A DNA stretch of 43,462 bases from an uncultured Eubacterium sp. (GCA_910579145.1 CAJTTQ010000016.1:1-43462), one strand, 5' to 3'; shown: positions 7,461 to 16,923, counted from the stretch's first letter. The notes: generated by a model from the letters alone, not told the origin. Translations and numbers: made by a program.

Positions 7461-8948
7461 CCGCCCATACAATTTCGTCATCCTGTAAATCTTCTCACAG
7501 AGCCTGTCCGAAAAATCCCCGTCCTGCATCCGCCAGTGCCAGTTGCAGCCAAGGGTAGACGGCGTATTCATCCTGGCCTCCTTCGTCAGACTGAGATAAT
7601 CCTGCGCCGGTATGACACAGAGCGATGCCACACTCCGCTGTGCCATGACGATCATCTGCCACGTAATCTCCTCTGCTGTCACTTGTTCCAGACTGCCCGG
7701 CAGATTCATATAGCGAAACGCCACGTCCCGGTCTGTCTCGGACAACTCGTCCCACCAGCTTTTTGTCGTCTGGTTATCATGCGTCCCCGTATAGACTACG
7801 CAATTCGCATGATAATTGTGCGGCATGTAATCACTTTCTTCTCTCGAATCAAACGCAAATTGCAGCACCTTCATCCCCGGATACCCCGTGTCCGCCAAAA
7901 GCTTACGCACGCCGTCCGTCAAAAATCCCAGATCCTCCGCGATAATGTCCTGTCTGCCAAGCTTTTGCTCCATCGCCTCAAAGAGGCGGATTCCCGGACC
8001 CTGCTCCCATCTCCCGTTTACGGCTGTCGGCTCTCCGAACGGGATCGCGTAATACTCATCAAAGCCGCGGAAATGATCGATGCGCACCATGTCATACCAG
8101 AGGAAGCAATTGCGTATCCGGTCCAGCCACCAGGCAAATCCGGTCCCTTCATGATACGCCCAGTCATACAGCGGATTTCCCCAGAGCTGTCCGGTTTCCG
8201 AAAACGCATCCGGCGGGCACCCGGCTACAGCTTTCGGCACCAGATCATCGGTAAACTGGAATAACTCGGGGTGCGACCACGTATCCGCACTGTCCAGCGC
8301 CACATAGATCGGGATATCTCCGATGATCTTCACGCCCTTTTCATTGGCGTAAGCTTTCAGCTTCTGCCACTGCCTGCTGAATTCAAACTGCAGGAACATA
8401 TAAAAGTACATGTCATGTTCAAATGTTTCCCGGTACTTGCAAAGCGCTTCCGGCTGTCTTTTTTTAATATCGTCCTCCCACTCGAGGAAACTCTGTCCTC
8501 CCTTGCTGTCTTTGATCGCCATAAACAGCGCGTAATCGGGAAGCCAAGCCTCGTGTTCCGACACAAACTGCTGAAATTCCCCATTTTCCTGTATCCTGCT
8601 GTTTTCAAACGCCTTGCGCAGCATCAAAAAACGCGTGTTATATAACTGTTCGTAGTCAACGGATCTCTCATCTGCTGCCGTTTTCAGTTCCAAAAGATCC
8701 CGCTCGGTCAGATAACCGTTTGAAACCAGTTCGTCAAGCGATATAAAATACGGATTTCCCGCAAATGTCGAAAAAGACTGATACGGCGAATCTCCGTACC
8801 CGGTCGGGCCCATCGGCAGGATCTGCCAGTATCTCTGCCCCGCCCGCACAAGGATATCGACAAATTCATAAGCTTTTTGATCAAACGCACCGATGCCATA
8901 CGCCGATGGCAGACTTGATATAGGTAGTAATATTCCACTTGCTCTCAT
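7455..8948 (-). CDS. malQ: 4-alpha-glucanotransferase (amylomaltase), GH77
   Basis: A full-length 497-residue disproportionating enzyme that transfers alpha-1,4-glucan segments between malto-oligosaccharides in the cytoplasm. Motifs include RYWQILPMGPTGYGDSPYQSFS at the N-terminus, MVRIDHFRGFDEYY (nucleophile Asp of GH77), IIAEDLGFLT (acid/base Glu) and YTGTHDNQTTKSWW (transition-state stabilising Asp). It starts 14 nt after the prsA-like gene ends, so it is probably the last gene of the mfd operon. Functionally it belongs with the glycogen genes glgC/glgD located about 14 kb away. Confidence 0.96.
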   Translation of the reverse strand: MRASGILLPISSLPSAYGIGAFDQKAYEFVDILVRAGQRYWQILPMGPTGYGDSPYQSFSTFAGNPYFISLDELVSNGYLTERDLLELKTAADERSVDYEQLYNTRFLMLRKAFENSRIQENGEFQQFVSEHEAWLPDYALFMAIKDSKGGQSFLEWEDDIKKRQPEALCKYRETFEHDMYFYMFLQFEFSRQWQKLKAYANEKGVKIIGDIPIYVALDSADTWSHPELFQFTDDLVPKAVAGCPPDAFSETGQLWGNPLYDWAYHEGTGFAWWLDRIRNCFLWYDMVRIDHFRGFDEYYAIPFGEPTAVNGRWEQGPGIRLFEAMEQKLGRQDIIAEDLGFLTDGVRKLLADTGYPGMKVLQFAFDSREESDYMPHNYHANCVVYTGTHDNQTTKSWWDELSETDRDVAFRYMNLPGSLEQVTAEEITWQMIVMAQRSVASLCVIPAQDYLSLTKEARMNTPSTLGCNWHWRMQDGDFSDRLCEKIYRMTKLYGRL

Positions 8949-8962
8949 CGTATCCTCCCGTT

Positions 8963-9949
8963 CTAATTCGCCAGCAGTGATTTACTCACTTTGACCTCGT
9001 ACTTTTCTGCCCAGTTCTCATATGCCGCCTGGAATGTCATGTTCTGCTGCTCCGTGATATACTGCTCCCGGTACACTTTATTCAACCCACGCGTGTTCTT
9101 TTTCAGACAATACATCAGATAAAAACCATCCTGCTCCTCCACTACACCGCTGACCGAATGCTTTTCCATTGTTAATGCCGTGTTGACGAGGGCAGACCGG
9201 CCGTCCATCTTTCCGATGATGACCTCCTGCGGCGCGGCTCCGGTTTTCTCCCGCGCAAACGAATAAAAATTCCCGCTATATGTCTTCTGCTCGGCTGCCA
9301 GTGCGTTTATCTTTGCCCGTACTTCTTCCCTATTGGAATCATCCGCCGGAAAATGGATCATAAGCACCTTTGCCGCCTGCATCGACGCCTCATCAATGTT
9401 TGCCTCCACATTTCCGGTCACGACATCATACATTTTTCTCGCTATCTCATTTTCTTCAAAAATCTGGTGCATGCCCTCCGCCGTGATGCCATTCGCCTGC
9501 TGCACTTCCGGCGGGATCGTTATGAGATACTGGTCCGCTTTATGGTCGGTGCCTTCTTTTTCATCGACGCCCAGGCCAATGCCCTGGACGGCCGCCTCTT
9601 TGTTCATTACCTTGATCTGAATGATCAGCCGGAGAATATCCTCGATCGCGGACTGTCCTACCGTCTTCTCCCCTAAATTATAATCCCACACCTGTTCCGA
9701 CATAACATCTTCGTATTGGTTTTTCAAAAACCAGCTGTAAATCTGGTACTCGTTATACGAAACCTTTGTACTGCCGACGCCGATCACCGTTGAATCCTCT
9801 TTTAGTTCGCCATTGGATACGGCGGCCGCCCGCTCCGTACTCGACACTTCTTCGGGAGCATCCGCTTTTTCCGAACAGGCCGCTGCCCCCACCGAAATTC
9901 CTAACATAAGTATGCCACAGATCACTCTTTTTATCATGCTATTTTTCAT
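8963..9949 (-). CDS. PrsA/SurA-like lipoprotein with degenerate parvulin domain
   Basis: About 328 residues: an N-terminal lipoprotein-type signal (hydrophobic stretch ICGILMLGISVGAAAC, candidate lipid Cys at 25), a SurA_N-like helical region, and a C-terminal parvulin-like part around VLMIHFPADD ... FYSFAREKTG ... IIGKMDGRSALVNTAL ... VEEQDGFYLMYCL. These proteins help fold secreted proteins outside the membrane. The parvulin motif is weak, so prolyl isomerase activity is uncertain and a pure chaperone role is possible. The ATG at 9949 has a GAAGGAG site and overlaps the mfd end by 11 nt, so it is preferred over the in-frame codon at 9982. The order mfd then prsA-like is common in Firmicutes. 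Confidence 0.8.
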   Translation of the reverse strand: MKNSMIKRVICGILMLGISVGAAACSEKADAPEEVSSTERAAAVSNGELKEDSTVIGVGSTKVSYNEYQIYSWFLKNQYEDVMSEQVWDYNLGEKTVGQSAIEDILRLIIQIKVMNKEAAVQGIGLGVDEKEGTDHKADQYLITIPPEVQQANGITAEGMHQIFEENEIARKMYDVVTGNVEANIDEASMQAAKVLMIHFPADDSNREEVRAKINALAAEQKTYSGNFYSFAREKTGAAPQEVIIGKMDGRSALVNTALTMEKHSVSGVVEEQDGFYLMYCLKKNTRGLNKVYREQYITEQQNMTFQAAYENWAEKYEVKVSKSLLAN

Positions 9950-12900
9950 TGCGCGACTCTCCTTCTGGTATTTTAATCTCACTGATCTTTTCCACTACAT
10001 AATTTAACTGGGACAAAAGTCCATCCTCCTCGACCGCTGAATACACAAAACACGGCGGCGTATCCGGCACAAACCGCAGCCGCTTTCCAAACGCCTCGAT
10101 CAGATCCGGGATCTTCTCCGGCGCAACTTCCGCCTGCTGGTACATCGAGATACGGATCTCATTTGGTCTCTGCGCGATCGCCGTAATAAACGCGTCATGC
10201 GCCTGAACTTTCAGGAGCGCGATATCCAAAAGATTACACACGCTTTGCGGCGGCTCGCCAAAACGGTCAACAAGCTCGTCGATCATATCATCCCTCTCCG
10301 CCTCGTTCTCAATCTCCGCGATCCGTTTATAGACATCCAGCTTTTGAAACTCATTCGTGATATATTCCGGCGGGATGAATCCGTCGATCTTCAGATCGAT
10401 GCTCGTCTCAAATTCATCGTTATCCACCTTTTCGCCTTTGAGTTTCTTGACTGCCTCATTCAGCATCTTACAGTACAGATCATATCCGACTGCCTCCATA
10501 TGCCCGTGCTGTCTGGCGCCGAGCAGATTACCGGCGCCCCGGATCTCGAGATCCCTCATGGATATCTTAAACCCGGAACCGAGTTCTGTAAACTCCTTTA
10601 TCGCGGCAAGCCGCTTTTCGGCAATTTCCTTTAACATCCGGTCGCGCTTGTACATCAAGAAGGCGAATGCGGTCCGGTTTGACCGGCCCACCCGGCCCCG
10701 GAGCTGGTAAAGCTGGGACAAGCCGAGTTTATCTGCCTCGTCAATGATGATCGTGTTGACATTAGGAATATCAAGCCCTGTCTCCACGATCGTCGTGGAC
10801 ACCAGCACATCAATGTCTCCGTTGACAAAGGAGAACATCGTATTTTCGAGTTCCCTCTCGTTCATCTGCCCGTGGGCATACGCAACGACCGCTTCCGGCA
10901 CAAGCTTTGCCACCTCTCCGGCGATGATGTCCATATTGGCCACACGGTTATAGACGTAGTAGACCTGTCCGCCGCGCCCCAGTTCACGAAGTATCGCTTC
11001 CCGTATGATCTCATCGCTGCGCTCCATGACAAATGTCTGGATCGGCATACGGTCGACCGGCGGCTCCTCCAGCACGCTCATATCACGGATCCCGACGAGG
11101 CTCATATGCAGCGTCCGCGGAATCGGCGTCGCGGTCAGCGTTAACACGTCAATATCATTTTTTAACTGCTTCAGCTTTTCCTTATGTGTCACTCCGAACC
11201 GCTGCTCCTCATCCACGATCAGCAGGCCGAGATCTTTATATTTCACATCTTTTCCGAGCAGACGGTGTGTCCCGATCACGATATCGACGCTGCCCTTGCG
11301 CAGCTTCTCGATCGTTTCCCTCTGCTCCTTCGCAGTCCGCAGTCTCGAGAGCATCCCAACCTCAATGCTGAAATCCCTCATCCGCTGTACAAAAGTATTA
11401 TAGTGCTGCCCGGCCAGTATCGTTGTCGGAACGAGCATCGCCACCTGTTTTCCATCCATGACCGCCTTGAAAGCGGCCCGTATCGCAATCTCTGTCTTTC
11501 CGTAGCCGACGTCACCGCAGACGAGGCGGTCCATGCTTTTCTTACTTTCCATGTCCGCTTTCGTGTCCTGGATGGCGCGCATCTGGTCTTCCGTTTCCTC
11601 GTAGGGGAACAATTCCTCAAATTCCTGCTGCCACACAGTATCCTTTTCAAACGCGTGTCCTTCCCTGGCCTGCCGCTTGGCATACAGATCTACTAACTCC
11701 TGCGCGATCTCTTTTACAGCGCCCTTTACTCTCGTTTTCGTCTTTTTCCATTCCGGCGAATTGAGCTTATTCAGCTTCGGCACCTTTTGGGCGTCGCTGC
11801 CCGCATATTTCTGCAATAACTCGAGCGACGTCGCCGGGATATATAAATTGCTCCCGCCGGCATAGGACACTTTTAAATAGTCTTTCGTGATCTGATCTAC
11901 CTCTATTTTTTCAATTCCCTCATAGACGCCGAGTCCGTGGTTTTCATGTACGACATAATCCCCGATCTTCAGGTCATTGAAGCTGTGGATGGCCGCCCCC
12001 TCATACTTTTTCGGCTTCCTCCGCTGCTTTTTCACCCCGCCGAATATATCTCCCTCGGTCAGCACGACAAAACGAAGGTTCGGATATTCAAACCCCTTTC
12101 TCAGGTTCCCTTTGGAGACCATAACTTCACCGGGCAGCAGTTCATGTTCCTGCTCCCGGCTGTAAAATGCCACGATATCATAGTCCTGAAGGTCGCTGCA
12201 CAGCCTCTCCCCCCTCGTCTTCGAGCCGGACAGAACCAAAATCCGGTATCCGCTTTTCTTCAGACGCTGTATGTCCTTCGCGAGAAGAGAAAAATTATTA
12301 TTGTAAGAAGGTGCGGACTGCACCTGAAAATTAAACTTCCGCTTCACCTGCCAATCCTTTACCGCCATATCAAGCGTCGTCAAAAGTAGCAGCGGCAGCT
12401 GGTTCAGCTTTTTCAGTACGACCGGAAGCGAAAAGATCACTTCCATCTGTTTTGGCAGGATATATCCTTTTTCTAAACGGCTGACCATACTCTCCCGAAA
12501 CTCATATTCGACCGCTTCACCCTTTTCGATGCAGCGGTTTGGTTCATCAATAAAGACACAGACATCCCGGCCGGCAAAGTAGTCAAAAAAGGAATAGACC
12601 TCGTCGGTGAAATAACTCACATAACTTTCCAGATTCACGAGGCCGTGATACACCTCATACATCTCCCGGAAATTGTCCACATTCTGTGTCAGCCGGGCAG
12701 CTTCTTCTACTTTTCCTTCTTCCTTCCACTTCCGCACACATTTCCCACGCTCTTCTTCCATCTGGCGCATACCCGCGGCGATCTGATCCTCTTCGAGAAA
12801 GATCTCCGCTGCCGGATAGATCCCGACCTCGTCCACCGTTTCCACCGAGCGCTGGCTCTCCACATCGATCCGGCGGATGTTATCGACCTCGTCACCCCAT

Positions 12901-13511
12901 AGTTCGATCCGGTACGGGCAGTCTTCCGTGAGCGGAAAAATATCAATGATTCCGCCCCTAACCGAAAATTCTCCCTCTCTCTCGACCTGTCCCGCATTTT
13001 CATAACCGATATATGTCAAGTCATGGCGCAGTTGATCCAAATCGATCTCATCGCCCACCTTTACACGAATGCTGTGTTTTTTATACATATCAAAAGAAAG
13101 GCAGTAATCCATGCCTCCATCCATAGTAGTCACGATGGTGACAGGCTCCCCTTCCATCAGCTTTTTGATCACCCGCAGACGCTCCTTTACGATCGCCTGC
13201 CCGTGTACATCCGAACTAAAGAAAATAAAATCCTTCGCCGGATAGTACATCACCTCACCAAACGCTTCCCCGTCCGCCTCGGCATCCGCCCTCTCATACA
13301 GCTTCAGGTCTTCCACCAGTTCCTTTGCCCTGACTTCGTTGTGGGTAATGACAAGACGGTTCTGATAGGATGCTCCCGCCCCGTAGATCATATGGCTTTT
13401 CTGCGTATCCATACAACCGATCACATTGATTGGGAACTCGCCCTTTTTCATCGAACGGTTCAGTTGTTCAAATTCCTCCAGTTCATGGAGAGGTGCCAGT
13501 AACGTATTCAA
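9939..13511 (-). CDS. mfd: Transcription-repair coupling factor Mfd
   Basis: About 1190 residues. It recognises RNA polymerase stalled at DNA damage, removes it and recruits UvrA. An N-terminal UvrB-homology region is followed by the RNA-polymerase interaction (CarD-like) domain around FNDLKIGDYVVHENHGLGVYEG, the superfamily 2 motor with Walker A GDVGYGKTEIA and Walker B LLIVDEEQRFGV, the TATPIPRTL motif, and a C-terminal TRCF domain. The start is ambiguous. A GTG at 13583 sits inside a stable hairpin; a TTG at 13511, giving LNTLLAPLHELEEF, follows GGATGG and matches the usual family N-terminus, and is preferred. The promoter is at 13637-13666. pth, usually next to mfd, lies 4 kb away. Confidence 0.95.
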   Translation of the reverse strand: MNTLLAPLHELEEFEQLNRSMKKGEFPINVIGCMDTQKSHMIYGAGASYQNRLVITHNEVRAKELVEDLKLYERADAEADGEAFGEVMYYPAKDFIFFSSDVHGQAIVKERLRVIKKLMEGEPVTIVTTMDGGMDYCLSFDMYKKHSIRVKVGDEIDLDQLRHDLTYIGYENAGQVEREGEFSVRGGIIDIFPLTEDCPYRIELWGDEVDNIRRIDVESQRSVETVDEVGIYPAAEIFLEEDQIAAGMRQMEEERGKCVRKWKEEGKVEEAARLTQNVDNFREMYEVYHGLVNLESYVSYFTDEVYSFFDYFAGRDVCVFIDEPNRCIEKGEAVEYEFRESMVSRLEKGYILPKQMEVIFSLPVVLKKLNQLPLLLLTTLDMAVKDWQVKRKFNFQVQSAPSYNNNFSLLAKDIQRLKKSGYRILVLSGSKTRGERLCSDLQDYDIVAFYSREQEHELLPGEVMVSKGNLRKGFEYPNLRFVVLTEGDIFGGVKKQRRKPKKYEGAAIHSFNDLKIGDYVVHENHGLGVYEGIEKIEVDQITKDYLKVSYAGGSNLYIPATSLELLQKYAGSDAQKVPKLNKLNSPEWKKTKTRVKGAVKEIAQELVDLYAKRQAREGHAFEKDTVWQQEFEELFPYEETEDQMRAIQDTKADMESKKSMDRLVCGDVGYGKTEIAIRAAFKAVMDGKQVAMLVPTTILAGQHYNTFVQRMRDFSIEVGMLSRLRTAKEQRETIEKLRKGSVDIVIGTHRLLGKDVKYKDLGLLIVDEEQRFGVTHKEKLKQLKNDIDVLTLTATPIPRTLHMSLVGIRDMSVLEEPPVDRMPIQTFVMERSDEIIREAILRELGRGGQVYYVYNRVANMDIIAGEVAKLVPEAVVAYAHGQMNERELENTMFSFVNGDIDVLVSTTIVETGLDIPNVNTIIIDEADKLGLSQLYQLRGRVGRSNRTAFAFLMYKRDRMLKEIAEKRLAAIKEFTELGSGFKISMRDLEIRGAGNLLGARQHGHMEAVGYDLYCKMLNEAVKKLKGEKVDNDEFETSIDLKIDGFIPPEYITNEFQKLDVYKRIAEIENEAERDDMIDELVDRFGEPPQSVCNLLDIALLKVQAHDAFITAIAQRPNEIRISMYQQAEVAPEKIPDLIEAFGKRLRFVPDTPPCFVYSAVEEDGLLSQLNYVVEKISEIKIPEGESRNEK

Positions 13512-13575
13512 ATTCCCATCCTGCCTTTCCTTATAGTGATACTGTCTGTCACAAAAACTGTTTGTCACGCGGAAG

Positions 13576-13629
13576 AAGCACACAAATTTCCTGTGTGCTT
13601 AAAATGATGCCAGAAGGGGGTCCCTCCTG
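13576..13629 (-). promoter_or_regulatory. Two hairpins in the mfd leader
   Basis: Between promoter and start codon lie two inverted repeats: CAGAAGGG/CCCTCCTG (13611-13618 with 13622-13629, one mismatch) and AAGCACACA/TGTGTGCTT (13576-13584 with 13592-13600, 9 bp, 7-nt loop). The second covers the alternative GTG start at 13583. They may act on mRNA stability, translation or attenuation. Neither has a clear T-run on the minus strand. Confidence 0.5.
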
Positions 13630-13636
13630 ACATCTT

Positions 13637-13666
13637 ATTATAATCCTATTTGCGGGGTTCTGTCAA
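13637..13666 (-). promoter_or_regulatory. Sigma-A-type promoter for mfd
   Basis: On the minus strand, TTGACA (13661-13666) and TATAAT (13637-13642) are both perfect consensus with an 18-bp spacer. The -35 box overlaps the stop codon of the upstream BlaR1-like gene, so mfd has its own promoter and a leader of about 120 nt. Confidence 0.8.
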
Positions 13667-15318
13667 TTTATTTCATCCATTCCCGTAATCATCCACCTGC
13701 CCTTTATCCACTCACATGTATAACGATATTTCTGCTTTATCGTTTTTGCCTCTGCATCCGCGTAATAAACCCGGTATTTCTCTTTTGACGAAATGGTCAT
13801 CTGCCTGCTTTCTAGCTCTGTAGGAGCAGGTTCCACGGATGTGATCGAACATGCCCTTACTTTCTCACGGATCCCCCGTTTAAAATAGTTTTCCGCCATC
13901 TCGCACTGCTGCCCGTACACATCGCTCCCCGTATACAGCACCTGGCTCAAAGGCTCGGTATTTCCGGTATTCACCGCTTCGGTAAACCGTTTAATATATG
14001 TCTGGAACAGTTCCTCCACCTCTCCCATCTCCGCCTGATCCGGCTGCTGGGATGTCACATCCACCGAAGCCTGCTGCTGTGCGGGATCATTTCCGGCATC
14101 TTTTTCCGCGTCAGCATCCGCACCCGTAAGGACTTGTTTTTCCTCACCGCTGCCAGCATCCTGATCCGCGGGGGAACGGTCTGCCGAAAGGCTCCCTCCG
14201 GTACTCGCTGCTTCCGTCCCCTCATCTGCCGAAGCTTTCTGATCCGCATCCGCGCCGCACGTAATCCCAACTGCCGCCAGCACGAGAATGATAAGCGGAA
14301 CAACGACCCAGCGGGAATAGGTCTTTTTGTCACCGATCGCGCGGATCCGTCTCTCCATTTCCTTTCCCTTTCGGCTCATCGGCATGATCAGATAGCGGAA
14401 TTCTCCCCAGCCCGGGTTACCCGCCAGCCTCACGAGCATCTTTCCGTAACGGAAGCGATTTTCCTCCCCGATCCGCCGGATCACCGTCTCGTCACAGAAC
14501 AGCTCCGCATCCTTTTTCGAACACGATACCGCCAGCCACAAAAAAGGGTCAAACCAGTACAAAGATAAAAGTAGTACCCGGAACATCGCCCAGATATGGT
14601 CTAAATGACAGTAATGCACGTATTCATGGGTAATGATCTGATCCAGTTCTTCCATTTCTGAGAGCGCTCCGCCACTTGCAAAGAACTGCTCCGGCAGATA
14701 AATGGCCGGACGGAAACATCCATACAGACATGGATTCTGTATGCCCTTTGCCGTATATATTTTAACTTTCCCCCGTTCCCCATATAGCACCCGGCTTTTC
14801 CTCAGTGTCTTCGTCAGACGTACATTTGACAGAACAAACCAGAGCAGCAGGAGCGCCGAAACAGCCAGTCTGCCGCCGGTCAAAAGGTAATACCCCTTTC
14901 GATTCCCCTGTTCGCCGTCGCCGATACCGCCTTCACCCCCGGTCCGCGAAACCGCGTCGCCGGTTTTTTTAAGTCCCTCACCAGAAAGCCCTGCCGCCTT
15001 TTCTCCTGATACTCCGAACCTATCCCCGTCCATGTTCCCATTCAGCGTTTCATTCACTGTCAGTCCAAAATGGGAGGTCTGCACCCTCTCCGCCATCTGC
15101 TCCGAAAACATTTTCGTGATCAGCGTTCCTGCACTAAATGGCGTGGAAATAAGAGTTACAGGCACCAAAAAGCGAACCAGGACGAGAAGCCACAGGGCAT
15201 AGATCCCGGCATACCGTATTTTGCCGATGAAAATCCTGCGGATCCCCAAAACCATCAAAACGAGCAGTGAGGATTCCAAAACAAATTCCCAAAAAAGCAT
15301 TTCTTCCCAATAAAACAT
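13663..15318 (-). CDS. BlaR1-like M56 metallopeptidase with TcaA-type NTF2-like C-terminal domain
   Basis: A 551-residue membrane sensor-protease. The N-terminal part has several membrane helices; the zinc protease motif is HEYVHYCHLDH (HExxH) followed by SLYWFDPFLWLA, and a further helix WVVVPLIILVLAAVGITCG. After it comes an acidic, Ala/Ser-rich linker of about 60 residues and a C-terminal domain of about 115 residues. That last domain does not look like the penicillin-binding sensor of BlaR1. Its pattern FTEAVNTGNTEPLSQVLYTGS, YFKRGIREKVRACSITSVEP and YRVYYADAEAKTIKQKYRYTC resembles the NTF2-like last domain of TcaA, a teicoplanin-associated wall protein. By family knowledge the protease would inactivate the partner BlaI repressor after a signal outside the cell. 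It starts 28 nt after blaI. Confidence 0.82.
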   Translation of the reverse strand: MFYWEEMLFWEFVLESSLLVLMVLGIRRIFIGKIRYAGIYALWLLVLVRFLVPVTLISTPFSAGTLITKMFSEQMAERVQTSHFGLTVNETLNGNMDGDRFGVSGEKAAGLSGEGLKKTGDAVSRTGGEGGIGDGEQGNRKGYYLLTGGRLAVSALLLLWFVLSNVRLTKTLRKSRVLYGERGKVKIYTAKGIQNPCLYGCFRPAIYLPEQFFASGGALSEMEELDQIITHEYVHYCHLDHIWAMFRVLLLSLYWFDPFLWLAVSCSKKDAELFCDETVIRRIGEENRFRYGKMLVRLAGNPGWGEFRYLIMPMSRKGKEMERRIRAIGDKKTYSRWVVVPLIILVLAAVGITCGADADQKASADEGTEAASTGGSLSADRSPADQDAGSGEEKQVLTGADADAEKDAGNDPAQQQASVDVTSQQPDQAEMGEVEELFQTYIKRFTEAVNTGNTEPLSQVLYTGSDVYGQQCEMAENYFKRGIREKVRACSITSVEPAPTELESRQMTISSKEKYRVYYADAEAKTIKQKYRYTCEWIKGRWMITGMDEIN

Positions 15319-15346
15319 TGCTTATCCCTGTCGTCCTTTCGTGATA

Positions 15347-15751
15347 TCAGCACTCTTTGTCCTGCTCCTGTTCAGATTTACGTTCCGCTTCTTTCAGTAT
15401 TTCCTGCAATTCATGGATATCTTCTTTTGATAAGTCCTGCTGCCGCACGAGCGCACTCATCATCATACCAACACTTCCATCGTAAATCCGCTGTAAAAAA
15501 TCCCTCGTTTCCTGCACAACGACGTCTTCCTTTTTCACGTTTGGAAAAAAGCATTTCGTTTTTCCCTTTTCCTCAAAACCGATCAGGCCCTTTTCCGACA
15601 TCCGGCGTACCATCGTCGCACAGGTACTCTTACTCCATCCCACCCGCTCCTTCAAAACTGGTACGATCTGCATGAGCGTCCTCGGATGTTCCTCCCAAAG
15701 ACAGTTCATCACATACCATTCACTGTTTGTAACACGAACCTCCTGCTTCAC
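15347..15751 (-). CDS. BlaI/MecI-type transcriptional repressor (module 1)
   Basis: About 134 residues. The winged helix includes VTNSEWYVMNCLWEEHPRTLMQIVPVLKERVGWSKSTCATMVRRMSEKGLIGFEEKGKT, the standard BlaI/MecI/CopY sequence, followed by a dimerisation tail (VQETRDFLQRIYDGSVGMMMSALVRQQDLSKEDIHELQEIL). A GTG at 15751 has GGAGG 5 nt upstream; a TTG at 15772 lacks such a site. The gene lies upstream of, and with, the BlaR1-like protease. It is divergent from an acyltransferase gene. Both promoters carry the same TTTA(C/T)-N3-GTAAA palindrome just behind the -10 box, the expected binding site of this repressor. Confidence 0.92.
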   Translation of the reverse strand: MKQEVRVTNSEWYVMNCLWEEHPRTLMQIVPVLKERVGWSKSTCATMVRRMSEKGLIGFEEKGKTKCFFPNVKKEDVVVQETRDFLQRIYDGSVGMMMSALVRQQDLSKEDIHELQEILKEAERKSEQEQDKEC

Positions 15752-15815
15752 GCTGTCCTCCGTTCCTGCCAAGCGGTTTCGTTTGGTCCGCGAGGCATAT
15801 ATGATTTCTACTTAT

Positions 15816-15929
15816 TTTATTTTGTAAACCTTATTATAAAATGAGAAGTTTAATTTGTCAACCCAATTTTTATATAAAAAGTGGTTGACATATTAAACCG
15901 TACGTCGTATAATTGGTTTACAAAGTAAA
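15816..15929. promoter_or_regulatory. Divergent BlaI-controlled promoters with twin operators
   Basis: Minus strand: TTGACA (15856-15861), 17 bp, TATAAT (15833-15838), with a palindrome TTTAT-TTT-GTAAA at 15816-15828 directly behind it. Plus strand: TTGACA (15885-15890), 17 bp, TATAAT (15908-15913), with TTTAC-AAA-GTAAA at 15917-15929 directly behind it. The wider arms TTTGTAAACC (15821-15830) and GGTTTACAAA (15915-15924) are exact inverted copies. Both promoters are consensus-perfect and would be blocked at the transcription start by a bound BlaI dimer. Confidence 0.85.
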
Positions 15930-15960
15930 TCAACATTTCCGTTTGAAAAGAGGGTCGAAG

Positions 15961-16923
15961 ATGATGAATGAAAAAAAGAACACAACGAAAAAAAGAAAAG
16001 GATTGGACGCGCTGCGCGGGATCGCTATCATCGGCATTGTTTTATACCATATGTTCCCCTTCTCAGTGCCGGGTGGATTTTTAGGCGTCCCTCTATTTTT
16101 TGTCCTCTCAGGATACCTAATGTTTGTCACAAGTGAACACAGCTGGGAAAACGGGAACTTCCATATCGGAAGCTACTATAAAAAGCGGATCAAAAAAATC
16201 CTTCCCCCGCTGTTTACGATGGTAATGATCGTATGCTGTTACCTGACATTAACCGAAAGCAGCCTGCTGATCGGAATACGCCACGAAATCTACAGCATTT
16301 TCCTGGGTTATGACAACTGGTGGCAGATCAGGCACAGCGCCTCGTATTTTTCGAAACTGGCGCTGGCCTCTCCTTTTACCCACCTTTGGTTTCTCGCGGT
16401 TGAGATACAGTTCTATATTTTGTGGCCGATCCTGTATGTGCTGTATCAGAAATGCTGTCAGTATATCAGCGGCAGAAAAATGTGCTTTGTCTTCTTAGCG
16501 CTAGCCCTTCTTTCCGCCGGAAGGATGTTTATGCTCTATACCCCCGGTGAGGATCCGTCCCGCGTATACTACGGAACCGATACGATGGCATTTCCGTTAT
16601 TGATCGGCATGTTTCTCGGCGCCGTCAGACAGCAGTACAAGTCCCTGAGCCGCCGCGTGAAAAAGAACACCGCAGCGCGATTTGTCATTTTCTTTCTCAT
16701 CGTCTGCGCACTCTTTGTAACAGTAGACGGACAGTCTCCCTTCCTTTATCAGGGCGGTATGTTTCTGATCAGCCTGTTTTTCGCTTACCTGATCCACATG
16801 ATCGAAAATCAGGAAGAACGGACGGACTCGCTGCCAAAACCAACCTTTCTTTCCCTGCTCGGGAATAAGAGTTATGGCATCTATCTGTGGCACTACCCGC
16901 TCATCGTACTTGCGCTCATATAA
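15961..16923 (+). CDS. Acyltransferase family 3 membrane protein, OatA-like, C-terminally short
   Basis: About 320 residues with about 9-10 membrane helices. The start KKRKGLDALRGIAIIGIVLYHMF carries the conserved Arg and His (residues of the RG...H motif) of acyltransferase-3 enzymes, followed by FLGVPLFFVLSGYLM and FTHLWFLAVEIQFYI (HxW(Y/F)L..E). It ends just after SYGIYLWHYPLIVL, whereas relatives usually continue with one or two further helices and an EKP motif. Such proteins pass acetyl groups across the membrane to an SGNH enzyme that modifies peptidoglycan or another polymer. The ATG at 15961 follows AGAGGG; an in-frame TTG at 15913 lies in the -10 box/operator and cannot be the start. 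The SGNH partner begins 59 nt downstream. Confidence 0.85.
   Translation: MMNEKKNTTKKRKGLDALRGIAIIGIVLYHMFPFSVPGGFLGVPLFFVLSGYLMFVTSEHSWENGNFHIGSYYKKRIKKILPPLFTMVMIVCCYLTLTESSLLIGIRHEIYSIFLGYDNWWQIRHSASYFSKLALASPFTHLWFLAVEIQFYILWPILYVLYQKCCQYISGRKMCFVFLALALLSAGRMFMLYTPGEDPSRVYYGTDTMAFPLLIGMFLGAVRQQYKSLSRRVKKNTAARFVIFFLIVCALFVTVDGQSPFLYQGGMFLISLFFAYLIHMIENQEERTDSLPKPTFLSLLGNKSYGIYLWHYPLIVLALI

Noticed and set aside
13023..13502. Long plus-strand open frames inside mfd, malQ and the PBP gene
   Set aside because: They lie opposite well-supported genes, lack ribosome binding sites and have no recognisable domains. They arise from the codon composition of the sense strand.
13663..15318. Beta-lactam sensor BlaR1 with penicillin-binding domain
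   Set aside because: The C-terminal part lacks SxxK, SxN and KTG motifs and no beta-lactamase gene is next to it. The domain looks TcaA/NTF2-like instead.
15913..15960. N-terminal extension of the acyltransferase from a TTG
   Set aside because: The TTG starts at the last base of the -10 box and the extension runs through the operator, so it lies at or upstream of the predicted transcription start.
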